From Gemmatimonadota bacterium (lineage in GTDB: Bacteria > Gemmatimonadota > Gemmatimonadetes > Gemmatimonadales > Gemmatimonadaceae), in NCBI GenBank assembly GCA_016719105.1, contig JADKAQ010000004.1:186001-250000 (forward strand): DNA of 64,000 bases, read 5' to 3'. The position numbers were made by a program, and so were the translations under genes. Positions within the stretch are counted from its first letter, which is position 1; each line of letters starts with the position of its first letter. Positions 8,737-17,113 of this stretch are shown piece by piece. The notes under the pieces were generated by a model. It was not told the DNA's origin, did not search any database, and saw only the letters and a list, made by a program, of their open reading frames with translations.

Positions 8737-9996
8737 CTAGTAGTTGATCTGCGCCTGCAACCGCAGGAAGCGCCCCTTCTGGTGATTGCCGATCGTGGCG
8801 GCGTCTTCGAAGACGCGGTCCGACGACGTGTACTGTGCGGTCAACTCGAAGTTGCTGAACGGGAGCCACTCGACACCGGCCTCGGCCTCGTGCACCTCAT
8901 AGTGCCGCGCATCCTGCTCGACCTTCTTGCCGCCGTGGTAGCTGTGCAAGCGGGCGAAGGGCTGGATCACCTGCCCGTGCGTGCGCCACCGGTACATCGT
9001 CTGCACGAAGCCACCCTGAAGCGAGCGGTCGTCGATGGAGCGCGTGCCCGACACGAACTCCGGTCCCTTCCCCCAGTTGTACTCTGCCACCACGCCGAAC
9101 GGTTGCGCATACCAGGTGAAGGAGAGCGCGACGCGGTCGTCCTGGTACTCGGGGAGCGAACGCACGTTGGCCGACTTGGCCGGGAGGACGAAGCGGCCGT
9201 TGTAGCCGCTGATCCCGGCTTCGACGAACTGGCCGTTCGCCAGGCGCCACGGATAGCTCAGGCGCATGACCGTGTGCAGCGAGTTGTTCGCTTCGGGACG
9301 GTTGGCCGTCTGGCCGTTCATGACGCCCAGGCCGAAGACGCCGTAGTCGCCGGTCCCCTTGAACCCGCTGTCGACGAGAATCTTGAAGCGCTGGCGGGCC
9401 TTGGTCGACGCCCAGTAGTAGAAGACGCCCATGTCGCGCTCGTTAGGTATCGCGCTGTTGAGGGCGTCGTTCCGGTCGAGCGGGAGACGGTTCTGCGACG
9501 ACTGCAGGTTCTCGAAGCCGAAGGGGACCTTGCTCTGCCCGATGCGCAGCCGGTGCTCCTTCTTGGTGTCGAGCGAGAGGTCGAAGTACGCGTCGCGCAG
9601 CTGCAGGTAGTGCAGCGAGCCTGCGGCGTCGGTTCCGTAGTCGGGCTGGATGTAGATCGAGACGCGCGGATGCACGTCGCCACTGATTACGAGACGGCCG
9701 CGCCGCAGGAAGATCCCACCGTTGTTCCCGATCGAGCGGTCACACTGCGAGCAGTTGAGACTGGGGTTCGTCTCGAGCAGGCGGTTGTAGCGCAGCTGCG
9801 CATACCCGCGGAGCGAGATGCGGTCGTACCAAGGACGAGCGGGAGCCGGCTGGGCGGCAGGCTTGGCGCTCGGCGCAGCGGTGGGGCGTTCAACAGAGGC
9901 CGGCGCGACCGAGTCGCGCGGCGCCTGGGCGACGGCGACGATGGGAACTACCAGGATCGCGGCGAGCCAGCGGGCGTTCCGCAGAAGAGAAGGCAT
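8737..9996 (-). CDS. OprO/OprP-type (phosphate-selective) porin
   Basis: This 419-residue outer-membrane protein has a signal peptide (MPSLLRNARW, a hydrophobic core, AVAQA at about 25) followed by a Pro/Ala-rich stretch. The barrel starts at WYDRISLRGYAQLRYN. RRGRLVISGDVHPRVSIYIQ and RDAYFDLSLD, then RIGQSKVPFGFE, are typical of the Porin_O_P family. The C-terminus ends in an aromatic residue (LQAQINY) after alternating strand residues, as outer-membrane barrels do. It would admit anions such as phosphate, though selectivity cannot be inferred from sequence. It sits on the minus strand between coxG and the coxD-mocA operon, so it splits the Mo-hydroxylase locus. Confidence 0.85.
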   Translation of the reverse strand: MPSLLRNARWLAAILVVPIVAVAQAPRDSVAPASVERPTAAPSAKPAAQPAPARPWYDRISLRGYAQLRYNRLLETNPSLNCSQCDRSIGNNGGIFLRRGRLVISGDVHPRVSIYIQPDYGTDAAGSLHYLQLRDAYFDLSLDTKKEHRLRIGQSKVPFGFENLQSSQNRLPLDRNDALNSAIPNERDMGVFYYWASTKARQRFKILVDSGFKGTGDYGVFGLGVMNGQTANRPEANNSLHTVMRLSYPWRLANGQFVEAGISGYNGRFVLPAKSANVRSLPEYQDDRVALSFTWYAQPFGVVAEYNWGKGPEFVSGTRSIDDRSLQGGFVQTMYRWRTHGQVIQPFARLHSYHGGKKVEQDARHYEVHEAEAGVEWLPFSNFELTAQYTSSDRVFEDAATIGNHQKGRFLRLQAQINY

Positions 9997-10063
9997 GTGC
10001 CTTGGGCTTTCGAGACGAATGGGGTGGGCCGGCGGCGCACCCCCCTCGGGAGGGAGATCTCCC

Positions 10064-10092
10064 GTTACAATTCGAGGGGAAATCTGTTACAA
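10064..10092. promoter_or_regulatory. GTTACAA direct repeats in the porin/coxD divergent region
   Basis: GTTACAA occurs at 10064-10070 and 10086-10092, 22 bases apart (two helical turns). A third GTTACA lies at 10135-10140, and an inverted copy (CGTAAC) at 10111. The region lies between the divergently transcribed porin and coxD. The spacing recalls Pho-box-type direct repeats, which would suit a phosphate porin, but the match is only suggestive. Confidence 0.35.
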
Positions 10093-10246
10093 AAGGGCGT
10101 GCGACCAACGCGTAACGGCGACCGTGACGGACTCGTTACACGATGATGACGGGCGCACGGCGCGTGAGGGGCGCAATACCATTGGGGGGACGGCAACTCC
10201 CGGCGCGACGTCGGGACGCCACGGCACCTTCCGAGGAATCGACGCG

Positions 10247-11137
10247 GTGAAAGAAGAGATTCGCAGGGTCCAGGACGTGATGGAGCGCGAGGCGTACATC
10301 ACCGACCGGCAGGTCGCCACGTCGGTCTTCCTCGCCTCCGCGTTGGGAAAGCCCTTGCTCGTCGAAGGGCACCCGGGGGTCGGCAAGACCGAGATCGCCA
10401 AGGTGCTGGCGCAGGTGCTGGGCACGGAGCTGATCCGGCTGCAATGCTACGAGGGGCTGGATGCGTCCACCGCGCTGTACGAGTGGAACTACCCGCGGCA
10501 ACTGTTGCACATCAAGCTCGGCGAGACGGCACCAGGATCGCTCGCGGAGAAGGAAGCGACGCTCTTCAGCGATGCCTTCCTCCTCAAGCGCCCGCTGCTG
10601 GCCGCCATCACGCACCACGGCACGCCCCCCGTCCTCCTCATTGACGAGGTGGACCGAAGCGACGAGGAGTTCGAGGCCTTCCTCCTGGAGATCCTCTCCG
10701 ACTTCCAGGTCACGATCCCCGAGATGGGGACGATTCGCGCCGAGACGCGCCCGGTGGTGGTGCTCACCTCCAATCGCACCCGCGAGCTCTCCGAAGCGCT
10801 GCGCCGGCGCTGCCTGTACCTGTGGATCGACTATCCGTCGTTCGAGAAGGAACTGCGCATCGTCCGGACCAAGGTTCCCGGACTCAGCGAACAGCTCGCC
10901 CGCGAAATCACGGGGGTGCTGCAGTCGCTGCGGCGCATGCGACTGTCCAAGCACCCCGGCGTGGCCGAATCGCTGGATTGGGCAGCGGCGCTCGTGGCCC
11001 TGCACGCCGATCACCTCGACGAGACGGTGGTTCGCGAGACGATGGGCTGCTTTCTCAAGGATGACGGAGACTTCCGGCTGCTCGAGCACGAACTCGACGC
11101 GGGTCGTCTCGCGGCGCTCGCTTCCTTCGCCGGTTAG
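10247..11137 (+). CDS. coxD: MoxR-type AAA+ ATPase (CoxD-like)
   Basis: This 296-residue AAA+ chaperone has Walker A GHPGVGKT at residues 41-48, Walker B LLIDEVDRSD and sensor LTSNRTRELSEALRRRC. I start it at the GTG at 10247 because GAGGA at 10233-10237 gives a well-placed ribosome-binding site and the fold starts there. The open frame upstream has no family similarity. In Cox systems CoxD works with CoxE to mature the Mo active site. It ends 9 bases before coxE, and the shared operon supports the same job here. Confidence 0.9.
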   Translation: MKEEIRRVQDVMEREAYITDRQVATSVFLASALGKPLLVEGHPGVGKTEIAKVLAQVLGTELIRLQCYEGLDASTALYEWNYPRQLLHIKLGETAPGSLAEKEATLFSDAFLLKRPLLAAITHHGTPPVLLIDEVDRSDEEFEAFLLEILSDFQVTIPEMGTIRAETRPVVVLTSNRTRELSEALRRRCLYLWIDYPSFEKELRIVRTKVPGLSEQLAREITGVLQSLRRMRLSKHPGVAESLDWAAALVALHADHLDETVVRETMGCFLKDDGDFRLLEHELDAGRLAALASFAG

Positions 11138-11146
11138 GGAGAGCGT

Positions 11147-12304
11147 ATGACGGAGCGGGTGGCCCCGCCGCCTCCGGCCGACCTGCTGGCCACGGTCGTC
11201 ACGCTCTGTCGCCTGTTGCGCGAGCGCGGAGTCGCCGCGACGCCCGCTGAGTCGATCGATGCGACGCGCTCGCTGGCGGTCGTCGACCTCTTCGACCGTG
11301 AGGACGTGCGACTCGCGTTGCGTTCGGTCCTCGTGAGTCGGCGCGACGACTTCGACGCCTTCGACGCCGCATTCGCCGAGGTGTGGTCCGTGGCCTGGGG
11401 GATTCCGTCGCCCATCCCGCTCCCCGGTCCTCGCCGGGAGATGATCAAGCCGCCCACCCCGGCCCCGCCGCGCCAGCCAGCGGTCTCCCTACAGAACTGG
11501 ATGAAGCCATCGGAGGCGGAGGGCAGTGATCCCATCACCGTGCGGGCCGCCAGCGACAACGAGTCGCTGGGGGCGCGCGACTTCGCGCAGTACGCGGCCG
11601 AGGACGACGCGGCCTTTGCCGCGCTCGCCCGTCGCATCGCGCGTCGGTTGACGCTGCGTCGGTCACGCCGCTGGAAGGCCGCGCGTCGCGGGCGCCGACT
11701 CGACCTTCGGCGTACGGTGCGTTCGTCGCTCCGCACGGGGGGCGATGCGATCCGACTGGAGCGTCGCTCCCCGAAGATCCGGCGCACGACGCTCGTGGCG
11801 TTATGCGACGTGTCGGGATCGATGGAGCTGTACGCGCGCTTCCTGCTGCAGTTCCTGCACGCGCTGCAGAACACCTTTGCGCGCGTCGAGACGTTCGCCT
11901 TCGCGACGCGGCTGAGCCGGCTCACGCCACTCCTGCGCGGGGTGCACTATCGCGAGAGTCTGCGCGACCTGGGGCGTGAGGTGCAGGATTTCTCTGGTGG
12001 CACGCGCATCGGCGCGTCGCTGCGCACCTTCCTCGACCGTCATCCCAAGCTGGTCGATCGTCGCACGATCGTGCTCGTCATGAGCGACGGGTGGGACGTG
12101 GGTGACCCGGCGGTCCTCGCCGAGTCGCTGCGTGTCTTGCATCGTCGCGCGGGGCGCGTGATCTGGCTCAATCCACTGATGGGTGCGGCCGACTACAGGC
12201 CCGATACGCGTGGCATGCAGGCGGCGCTTCCATACATCGACGTGCTCGCTCCCGGGCACAACATGGATGCGCTGCAGAAGCTGGTGCGGCATCTCGCCGT
12301 CTGA
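11147..12304 (+). CDS. coxE: VWA-domain CoxE-family protein
   Basis: This 385-residue partner of the MoxR ATPase has an N-terminal helical region, a low-complexity linker and a C-terminal von Willebrand A domain. The MIDAS metal site reads CDVSGSM, with D221 and the two serines that follow. FSGGTRIGASL supplies the threonine-containing loop and VLVMSDGWDVG the later aspartate. CoxE-family VWA proteins act with CoxD in cofactor maturation of Mo hydroxylases. A Ser/Arg-rich stretch just before the VWA domain (RRSRRWKAARRGRR) may contact nucleic acid or acidic partners. The ATG at 11147 follows a GGAG site. Confidence 0.9.
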   Translation: MTERVAPPPPADLLATVVTLCRLLRERGVAATPAESIDATRSLAVVDLFDREDVRLALRSVLVSRRDDFDAFDAAFAEVWSVAWGIPSPIPLPGPRREMIKPPTPAPPRQPAVSLQNWMKPSEAEGSDPITVRAASDNESLGARDFAQYAAEDDAAFAALARRIARRLTLRRSRRWKAARRGRRLDLRRTVRSSLRTGGDAIRLERRSPKIRRTTLVALCDVSGSMELYARFLLQFLHALQNTFARVETFAFATRLSRLTPLLRGVHYRESLRDLGREVQDFSGGTRIGASLRTFLDRHPKLVDRRTIVLVMSDGWDVGDPAVLAESLRVLHRRAGRVIWLNPLMGAADYRPDTRGMQAALPYIDVLAPGHNMDALQKLVRHLAV

Positions 12305-12360
12305 GCGTTCGTCCGCCGCCCCCACTCGCCCGCCGGTTCCTCCTCCGCCATCTTCCGACG

Positions 12361-13446
12361 ATGACTGATGCGTTTTCGCTCCCCAGCGGCCCGGCGGCGG
12401 TCGCCACCTTGATCGCCACCGAGGGCACGTCGCCCAAGGAGGCCGGCGCCAAGATGTGGGTCGATGCCTCCGGGGCCATCGTGGGGGCCGTCACGATCGG
12501 CGGCTGTGTCGACGCCCGCGTGATCGAGGAGTCGGCGCGTGTCCTGGCCGAGGGCCGGGCGATGGTGCTGGAGATGTCGTTAGGCGACGAGGATGCCTGG
12601 GCGCTGGGGATGACCTGCGGGGGATCGATCGAGGTCCTCATCGAGCCGGTGAATGCCGCGGCCCCCGCCGACCCGATCGCGCGGGCGCTGCGCCTGGCGC
12701 AAGAGGAGATGACCGCCGGTCGCCGTGTCGTGATCGTCGCGCCGCTCGACGGACGCGCCGAGCGCCTCGTCGTCTTCGAGCGGGGGCAACGGGCCGGGAC
12801 CCTGGGTGAGCCCGCCCTCGACGCAGCCGCCATGGCCGCCTGCACGGCGTATTTTGAGCGTGGACGCTCAGGGACCAGCACTCTCGAGCAGGCGTCGGGA
12901 GCGACACGCCTCTACTTCGAGGTGCACGCCCCACCCAGTACGCTGGTCGTCTTCGGCGCGACGCACGTGGCGATGCCGTTGGTCGAGATGGCGCGCGTGC
13001 TCGGGCTGCGCACGGTCGTCGTCGACGGGCGCGAGCGCTTTGCCACCCGCGAACGATTCCCGACGGCCGACGAACTCATCGTCGGGATGCCCTCCGAGAT
13101 CGCCGAGCGCCTGCCGCTTGGCGCGCACTCGCTCGTCGTGCTGCTGTCGCACGACTACAAATACGACTTGCCGGTGCTGCGGGCCGTCCTCGCGTCCGAG
13201 GCTGTCTACGTGGGGTGCCTCGGGAGTGCGCGCCGCGGCAAGGCGATGCTCGAGTTCCTGGCCGACGAAGGGGTGCCGTCGGCGCAACTCGAGCGCGTGC
13301 GCATTCCTGTCGGGCTGGATATCGGCGCGCGGAGCGCATCCGAGATCGCCTTGAGCGTGCTGTCGGAGGCGCTCGCGGTGGAACGCGGGCGCGCGGGAGG
13401 GGCGATGCGCGACCGTCGGCGCGCCGCGAGCGACGGCGCGGCGTGA
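12361..13446 (+). CDS. xdhC: XdhC/CoxF-family Mo-hydroxylase maturation factor
   Basis: This 361-residue protein has the two XdhC domains. The N-terminal XdhC_CoxI part contains ATEGTSPKEAGAKMWV and GGCVDARVIEE. The C-terminal Rossmann part (TLVVFGATHVAMPLVEMARVLG) contains GCLGSARRGKAM and RIPVGLDIGARSASEIALSV. Family members bind Mo cofactor and help insert or sulfurate it in xanthine dehydrogenase-type enzymes. Its stop overlaps the GTG of the next gene by 4 bases. Its place after coxD and coxE supports service to CoxL. Confidence 0.9.
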   Translation: MTDAFSLPSGPAAVATLIATEGTSPKEAGAKMWVDASGAIVGAVTIGGCVDARVIEESARVLAEGRAMVLEMSLGDEDAWALGMTCGGSIEVLIEPVNAAAPADPIARALRLAQEEMTAGRRVVIVAPLDGRAERLVVFERGQRAGTLGEPALDAAAMAACTAYFERGRSGTSTLEQASGATRLYFEVHAPPSTLVVFGATHVAMPLVEMARVLGLRTVVVDGRERFATRERFPTADELIVGMPSEIAERLPLGAHSLVVLLSHDYKYDLPVLRAVLASEAVYVGCLGSARRGKAMLEFLADEGVPSAQLERVRIPVGLDIGARSASEIALSVLSEALAVERGRAGGAMRDRRRAASDGAA

Positions 13447-14483
13447 AGGCGATACGGCACGCGCGGGCGCGCGACGGCGACGCGCCGACGGCCGGACAGG
13501 TGCTCGCGCACGACGTGCGCGACGCCGCGGGACGCATAGCGCTCGCCAAGGGGACGCGTCTCGACGCGGGGGCCGTGGCCCTCCTGCCGGCGCTTGCGTG
13601 GGACGAACTGCACCTCCTCGCCCTGGGCGCAGACGACGTTCACGAACGACACGCCGGCGAGCGGCTCGCCGCCGCCTCGGCCGGCGCCGGCGTCCGGGTC
13701 GGGGCGCTCGCGGCCGGGGCGTGGCCCCTCGAGTCCACGCATCGCGGAATCCTCGAGGTGCGCCGGGACGCACTGGACGCCGTGAACCTGGTGGACGGAC
13801 TCTGCGTCTACACCCTGTTCGACGGTCAGGTCGTCGATCGCGGGGAGGTCGTGGCACGGGCGAAGATCATCCCGTTCGCGATCGAGGAGGCGACGCTCGC
13901 CCGCGGTGAGCGGGAAGCGCGCGACGCCGGTGGCGTCGCCACGGTGCGCCCGTTTCATGCGATGCGCGTGGGTGCGGTCGTGCAGGAATCGTTAGGTTCT
14001 CGCGCCATGGCGCGCTTCGAGGAGGCGCTCGGCGAGAAGGTGGAGTGGTTCGGCTCGACGCTCCTCCCCCCCGCCTTCGTCCCCCCTGAGGCGGATGCGA
14101 TCGCGAGTGGGATCGAACAGCTGCTCGCGGCCGGGGCGCGGGTCGTGGCCGTCGCCGGATCGCGTCCGATGGATCCGCTCGACCCGGCGTTCGACGCGCT
14201 GCGTCGCGTCGGGGCGCATCTGGAGCGGCAAGGGGTGCCCGCCCACCCCGGCTCCCTCGTCTGGTTGGCGCGCGCGGGCGAGGCGCCGATCGTGGGGATG
14301 CCGGCCTGCGGGCTCTTCTCCCAGGCCACGGTCTTCGACCTCATCCTGCCGCGATTGCTCACGGGGGAGCGGCTTGGCGTGCACGATCTGGCGGCGCTCG
14401 GCCATGGCGGCTTTCTTACGCGAGACATGGCCTTCCGTTTTCCGCCCTACCGTCAGGCCCGCGAGCGCGGCGCCGTGGAGTGA
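13443..14483 (+). CDS. Molybdopterin-binding domain protein
   Basis: This 346-residue protein starts at a GTG in a GTGA overlap with xdhC. The N-terminal half resembles the MoeA-like domain seen in Mo-hydroxylase clusters (PTAGQVLAHDVRDAAGRIALAKGTRL). The C-terminal half is a MoCF_biosynth / molybdopterin-binding fold: AGARVVAVAGSRPMDPLDP, IVGMPACGLFSQATVFDLILPRLLTGE. It probably binds or hands over the pterin cofactor during CoxL maturation, or links Mo insertion to cytidylylation by the MocA-like enzyme encoded two genes on. It is shorter than MoeA and is not a housekeeping MoeA by order of domains. Confidence 0.82.
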   Translation: MKAIRHARARDGDAPTAGQVLAHDVRDAAGRIALAKGTRLDAGAVALLPALAWDELHLLALGADDVHERHAGERLAAASAGAGVRVGALAAGAWPLESTHRGILEVRRDALDAVNLVDGLCVYTLFDGQVVDRGEVVARAKIIPFAIEEATLARGEREARDAGGVATVRPFHAMRVGAVVQESLGSRAMARFEEALGEKVEWFGSTLLPPAFVPPEADAIASGIEQLLAAGARVVAVAGSRPMDPLDPAFDALRRVGAHLERQGVPAHPGSLVWLARAGEAPIVGMPACGLFSQATVFDLILPRLLTGERLGVHDLAALGHGGFLTRDMAFRFPPYRQARERGAVE

Positions 14484-14485
14484 CG

Positions 14486-14881
14486 ATGAGTACACCGTAT
14501 GGTCCGGTCCTCATCGCCCATTTTCGCAATCCCCATAACCAGGGGACGCTCGCCTCGCCCACCATCTCGCAGGAAGGGACGAATCCGTTGTGCGGCGATC
14601 GCGTGCGCATCGAGTTGCTGCTGGATGGCGACATCGTGCGCGACGCGCGCTTCACCGCGAACGCCTGCGCCATCTGTGTGGCGTCGGCCTCGATGCTGAC
14701 CGACCTGGTACGCAACGCCCCGCTGGATGAGGTGGAAACGCTGCTGGTGGACGACGTGCTGCGCTCGCTCGACGCCCGCATCCCGCAGATGCGGATGAAC
14801 TGCGTGCGATTGCCGCTGACGGTCATGCATGCGGCGGTCAACCTCCATCGCCGGGCGTCGGCCCGGCCGGAGGTGGCATGA
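14486..14881 (+). CDS. IscU/SufU-like iron-sulfur cluster scaffold
   Basis: This 131-residue scaffold-like protein retains cysteines at C36 (NPLCGD), C61/C64 (ACAIC) and C106 (MNCVRLP), close to the C37/C63/C106 ligands of E. coli IscU. I choose the ATG at 14486 because GGAG at 14477-14480 sits 5 bases upstream. A GTG at 14480 overlapping the previous stop is the alternative. It lies in the Mo-hydroxylase maturation operon and so may build the two [2Fe-2S] clusters of CoxS. The TGA overlaps the ATG of mocA (ATGA). Confidence 0.82.
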   Translation: MSTPYGPVLIAHFRNPHNQGTLASPTISQEGTNPLCGDRVRIELLLDGDIVRDARFTANACAICVASASMLTDLVRNAPLDEVETLLVDDVLRSLDARIPQMRMNCVRLPLTVMHAAVNLHRRASARPEVA

Positions 14882-15453
14882 TCGCGGCGCTGGTGCTGGC
14901 CGCCGGGCGCGGCGATCGTTTCGGGGGGGACAAGGTGGTCGCCGAGCTGTTTGGCATTCCGCTCGTGCGGCACGTGGTCGACCGGTTGTCGCTGGCGGGG
15001 CTCTCGCCGGTGATCGTCGTCGCCGGCCAGTCGATCGAGGCCGTGAGCGCGGCGCTGGAAGGGAGCGACGCGATGATCATCGAGAACCCTCGCCCCGAGG
15101 AGGGGATGAGCAGTTCCCTTCGACTTGGCGTCGAGGCGATCCCGGAGGAGTGCGACGCCTTCCTGGTGGCGCTGGGAGACCAGCCGCTCATCGACGTGAC
15201 GGTCGTGCGCGCCCTGATCGACACCTGGCGCGACTCGAACGCAGCGGCCGTCGTTCCGGTGTACCGCGATGGCCGGGGGAATCCGGTCCTCTTCGATTCG
15301 ACGATGGCCCGGCGGCTCCGGTCCCTGGAGGGAGACGCCGGGGCGCGCGACCTGTTGCACGCCATGGGCGACCGCGTGGTGCGGATCACGCTCGAGGCGG
15401 ACGCACCGCGCGACGTCGACACACCGGACGACCTGCGGGCGCTGGGCGGCTGA
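14878..15453 (+). CDS. mocA: Molybdenum cofactor cytidylyltransferase (MocA-like)
   Basis: This 191-residue nucleotidyltransferase of the MobA/MocA family has the nucleotide-binding signature VLAAGRGDRFGGDK at the N-terminus. GMSSSLRLGVEA and LVALGDQPLID supply the catalytic and metal region, and RGNPVLFD the later loop. MocA joins CTP to Mo-molybdopterin to form MCD, the cofactor of xanthine-oxidase-family enzymes such as CoxL. MobA would make the GMP form. Family assignment to CTP use rests on context and on similarity to MocA. It is the last gene of the coxD-mocA run. Confidence 0.88.
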   Translation: MIAALVLAAGRGDRFGGDKVVAELFGIPLVRHVVDRLSLAGLSPVIVVAGQSIEAVSAALEGSDAMIIENPRPEEGMSSSLRLGVEAIPEECDAFLVALGDQPLIDVTVVRALIDTWRDSNAAAVVPVYRDGRGNPVLFDSTMARRLRSLEGDAGARDLLHAMGDRVVRITLEADAPRDVDTPDDLRALGG

Positions 15454-15570
15454 CACCGAGGGTGCGGCTGGCCGCGGGGCCGAACGCGGTCGGGCAGGAA
15501 GACCTTACCCGCTGGCAGGCGCGCCCGTAAGCTACCGCGTCTCTCCCCCTCCCCTCACTCGTCCCGACTC

Positions 15571-16896
15571 ATGGCCGTCGCCCTCAAGCGAACGTTAGGC
15601 ACGACTGACCTCACGCTCCTGGTGATCGGAAACGTCATCGGAAGCGGGATCTTCCTCGTTCCATCGTCGGTGCTGCAGCAGAGCGGAGGCTCGGTCGCGG
15701 TGGCCAGCGCGGTCTGGCTGGTCGGCGGCGTCCTCTCGCTCCTTGGCGCCCTGTCGTACGGCGAGCTGGGGGCGATGGAGCAGGGGTCGGGGGGGCTGTA
15801 CGCCTACATTCGCGATGGATTCGGCGCGCTCCCCGCCTTCCTGTATGGATGGACGCTCTTCTTCGTGATCGGGAGCGGCACGGTGGCAACGCTCGCGGTC
15901 GCCGCGGCCAACTACATGGGGCAGTTCGCGGAGCTGTCGCTCGTGGCCAAGAAGGCCATCGCGATCGGGCTGATCCTGCTGATGGCGGTGATCAACGTGC
16001 GTGGGACGCGCGAGAGCGCCTCGGTCCAGAACGTGGCGACCGGGATCAAGGTGGTGGCGATCCTGGTGATGAGCCTCATCCTGTTCACGCTGGGATCGGG
16101 CGGTTCGCTACCGGCGTCGCCCTCGACCCCCAACATCTCGTCCGTCGGGCTGTCGATCATCTCGGTGCTCTGGGCCTACGAGGGATGGCAGTATGTCACG
16201 TTCGTCGCGAGCGAGTCGGTCAACCCGCAGCGCAGCCTTCCGCGCGCCATCGTGGCCGGGACGCTGACGCTCATCGCGATCTACCTGCTGGCGAACTTCG
16301 CCTATCTCGCGGCGCTCGGCCCCGATCGAGTCGCCGCGTCGGATCGTGTGGCCAGCGAAGCGATCTCGCAGGTCCTTGGACCGGCGGCGGGGAGCGTCAT
16401 CGCGATCGCCATCATCATCTCGATGTACAGCGCGGCGCACGCGACGGTGATTACGGCTCCCCGCGTCTACTTCTCGATGGCGCAGGACGGGCTGTTCTTT
16501 CGGCGACTGGCCGAAGTCCACCCGCGCTTCGGGACCCCCGCGCTGGCGATCTCGGCGAACTGCGCGTGGGCGGCGGTACTCGCCTTGACCGGGACGTTCC
16601 AGCAGCTGCTGACGTACGTGGTGTTCGTGGGGTGGATCTTCTATGCCCTCGGGGCCGCGGCGGTCATCGCCTTGCGCATCAAGCGCCCCGACGCGCCGCG
16701 CCCCTTCCGCGTGCCCGGCTATCCGTTCACCCCGCTCATCTTCGTCCTGGCGGCCGCGGCGATCGTACTCAACACCATTGTCGAGCAACCCATGCAGTCG
16801 GCGATCGGTATTGGGATGGTCCTGCTGGGCGTTCCGGCGTTCGCGTTCTGGCGTTCGCGCCAGCGCGGAGGTGAGGAGGCGGGCGCGCGCGGCTAG
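15571..16896 (+). CDS. APC-superfamily amino acid permease
   Basis: This 441-residue inner-membrane transporter has about 12 hydrophobic helices. The first reads LLVIGNVIGSGIFLVPSSV, where the GSGIF kink of APC permeases binds the amino-acid backbone. Later signatures are GGLYAYIRDGFG and YEGWQYVTFVASE. It is likely a proton-coupled L-amino-acid or polyamine carrier of the LAT/YfnA-like subgroup. Substrate is not deducible. It lies just upstream of the SusC/SusD and peptidase genes, which would make sense if released amino acids are taken into the cell here, but it has its own upstream gap of 117 bases. Confidence 0.88.
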   Translation: MAVALKRTLGTTDLTLLVIGNVIGSGIFLVPSSVLQQSGGSVAVASAVWLVGGVLSLLGALSYGELGAMEQGSGGLYAYIRDGFGALPAFLYGWTLFFVIGSGTVATLAVAAANYMGQFAELSLVAKKAIAIGLILLMAVINVRGTRESASVQNVATGIKVVAILVMSLILFTLGSGGSLPASPSTPNISSVGLSIISVLWAYEGWQYVTFVASESVNPQRSLPRAIVAGTLTLIAIYLLANFAYLAALGPDRVAASDRVASEAISQVLGPAAGSVIAIAIIISMYSAAHATVITAPRVYFSMAQDGLFFRRLAEVHPRFGTPALAISANCAWAAVLALTGTFQQLLTYVVFVGWIFYALGAAAVIALRIKRPDAPRPFRVPGYPFTPLIFVLAAAAIVLNTIVEQPMQSAIGIGMVLLGVPAFAFWRSRQRGGEEAGARG

Positions 16897-16979
16897 CGGC
16901 GCGCCGGCGGTCGCGTAACGGGTGAAGCAATGCCCGGTTTGCGGGACGTGCGCTGGCGGGCCATGGTACTGCACGCAGG

Positions 16980-17034
16980 CGTTGACAGCGCGGCGACACG
17001 GCGTCAACGTTTCGTCGCGTGTATTTGTATACAC
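16980..17034 (+). promoter_or_regulatory. Inverted repeats in the susC upstream region
   Basis: Two inverted repeats lie 80-135 bases before the susC start. CGTTGAC at 16980-16986 pairs with GTCAACG at 17003-17009. GTGTAT at 17019-17024 pairs with ATACAC at 17029-17034. The A/T-rich block around 17021-17035 (containing TATACA) could be a -10 element. This is the least G+C-rich stretch in the 217-base gap and a reasonable operator/promoter candidate. Confidence 0.4.
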
Positions 17035-17113
17035 TTTCGCGTACCTCGCAGCACGCCGCGCGGGCGGCACATCCGCGCGGATCTTTCCCCCCGAGTGCAT
17101 CTGGAGGCGCTTC

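Noticed and set aside
16922..17113. Cysteine-rich upstream extension of the SusC frame that looks like a zinc ribbon (MKQCPVCGTC)
   Set aside because: It precedes a good Shine-Dalgarno/ATG and a signal peptide; there is no second CxxC pair and no reason for cytoplasmic residues before the export signal.
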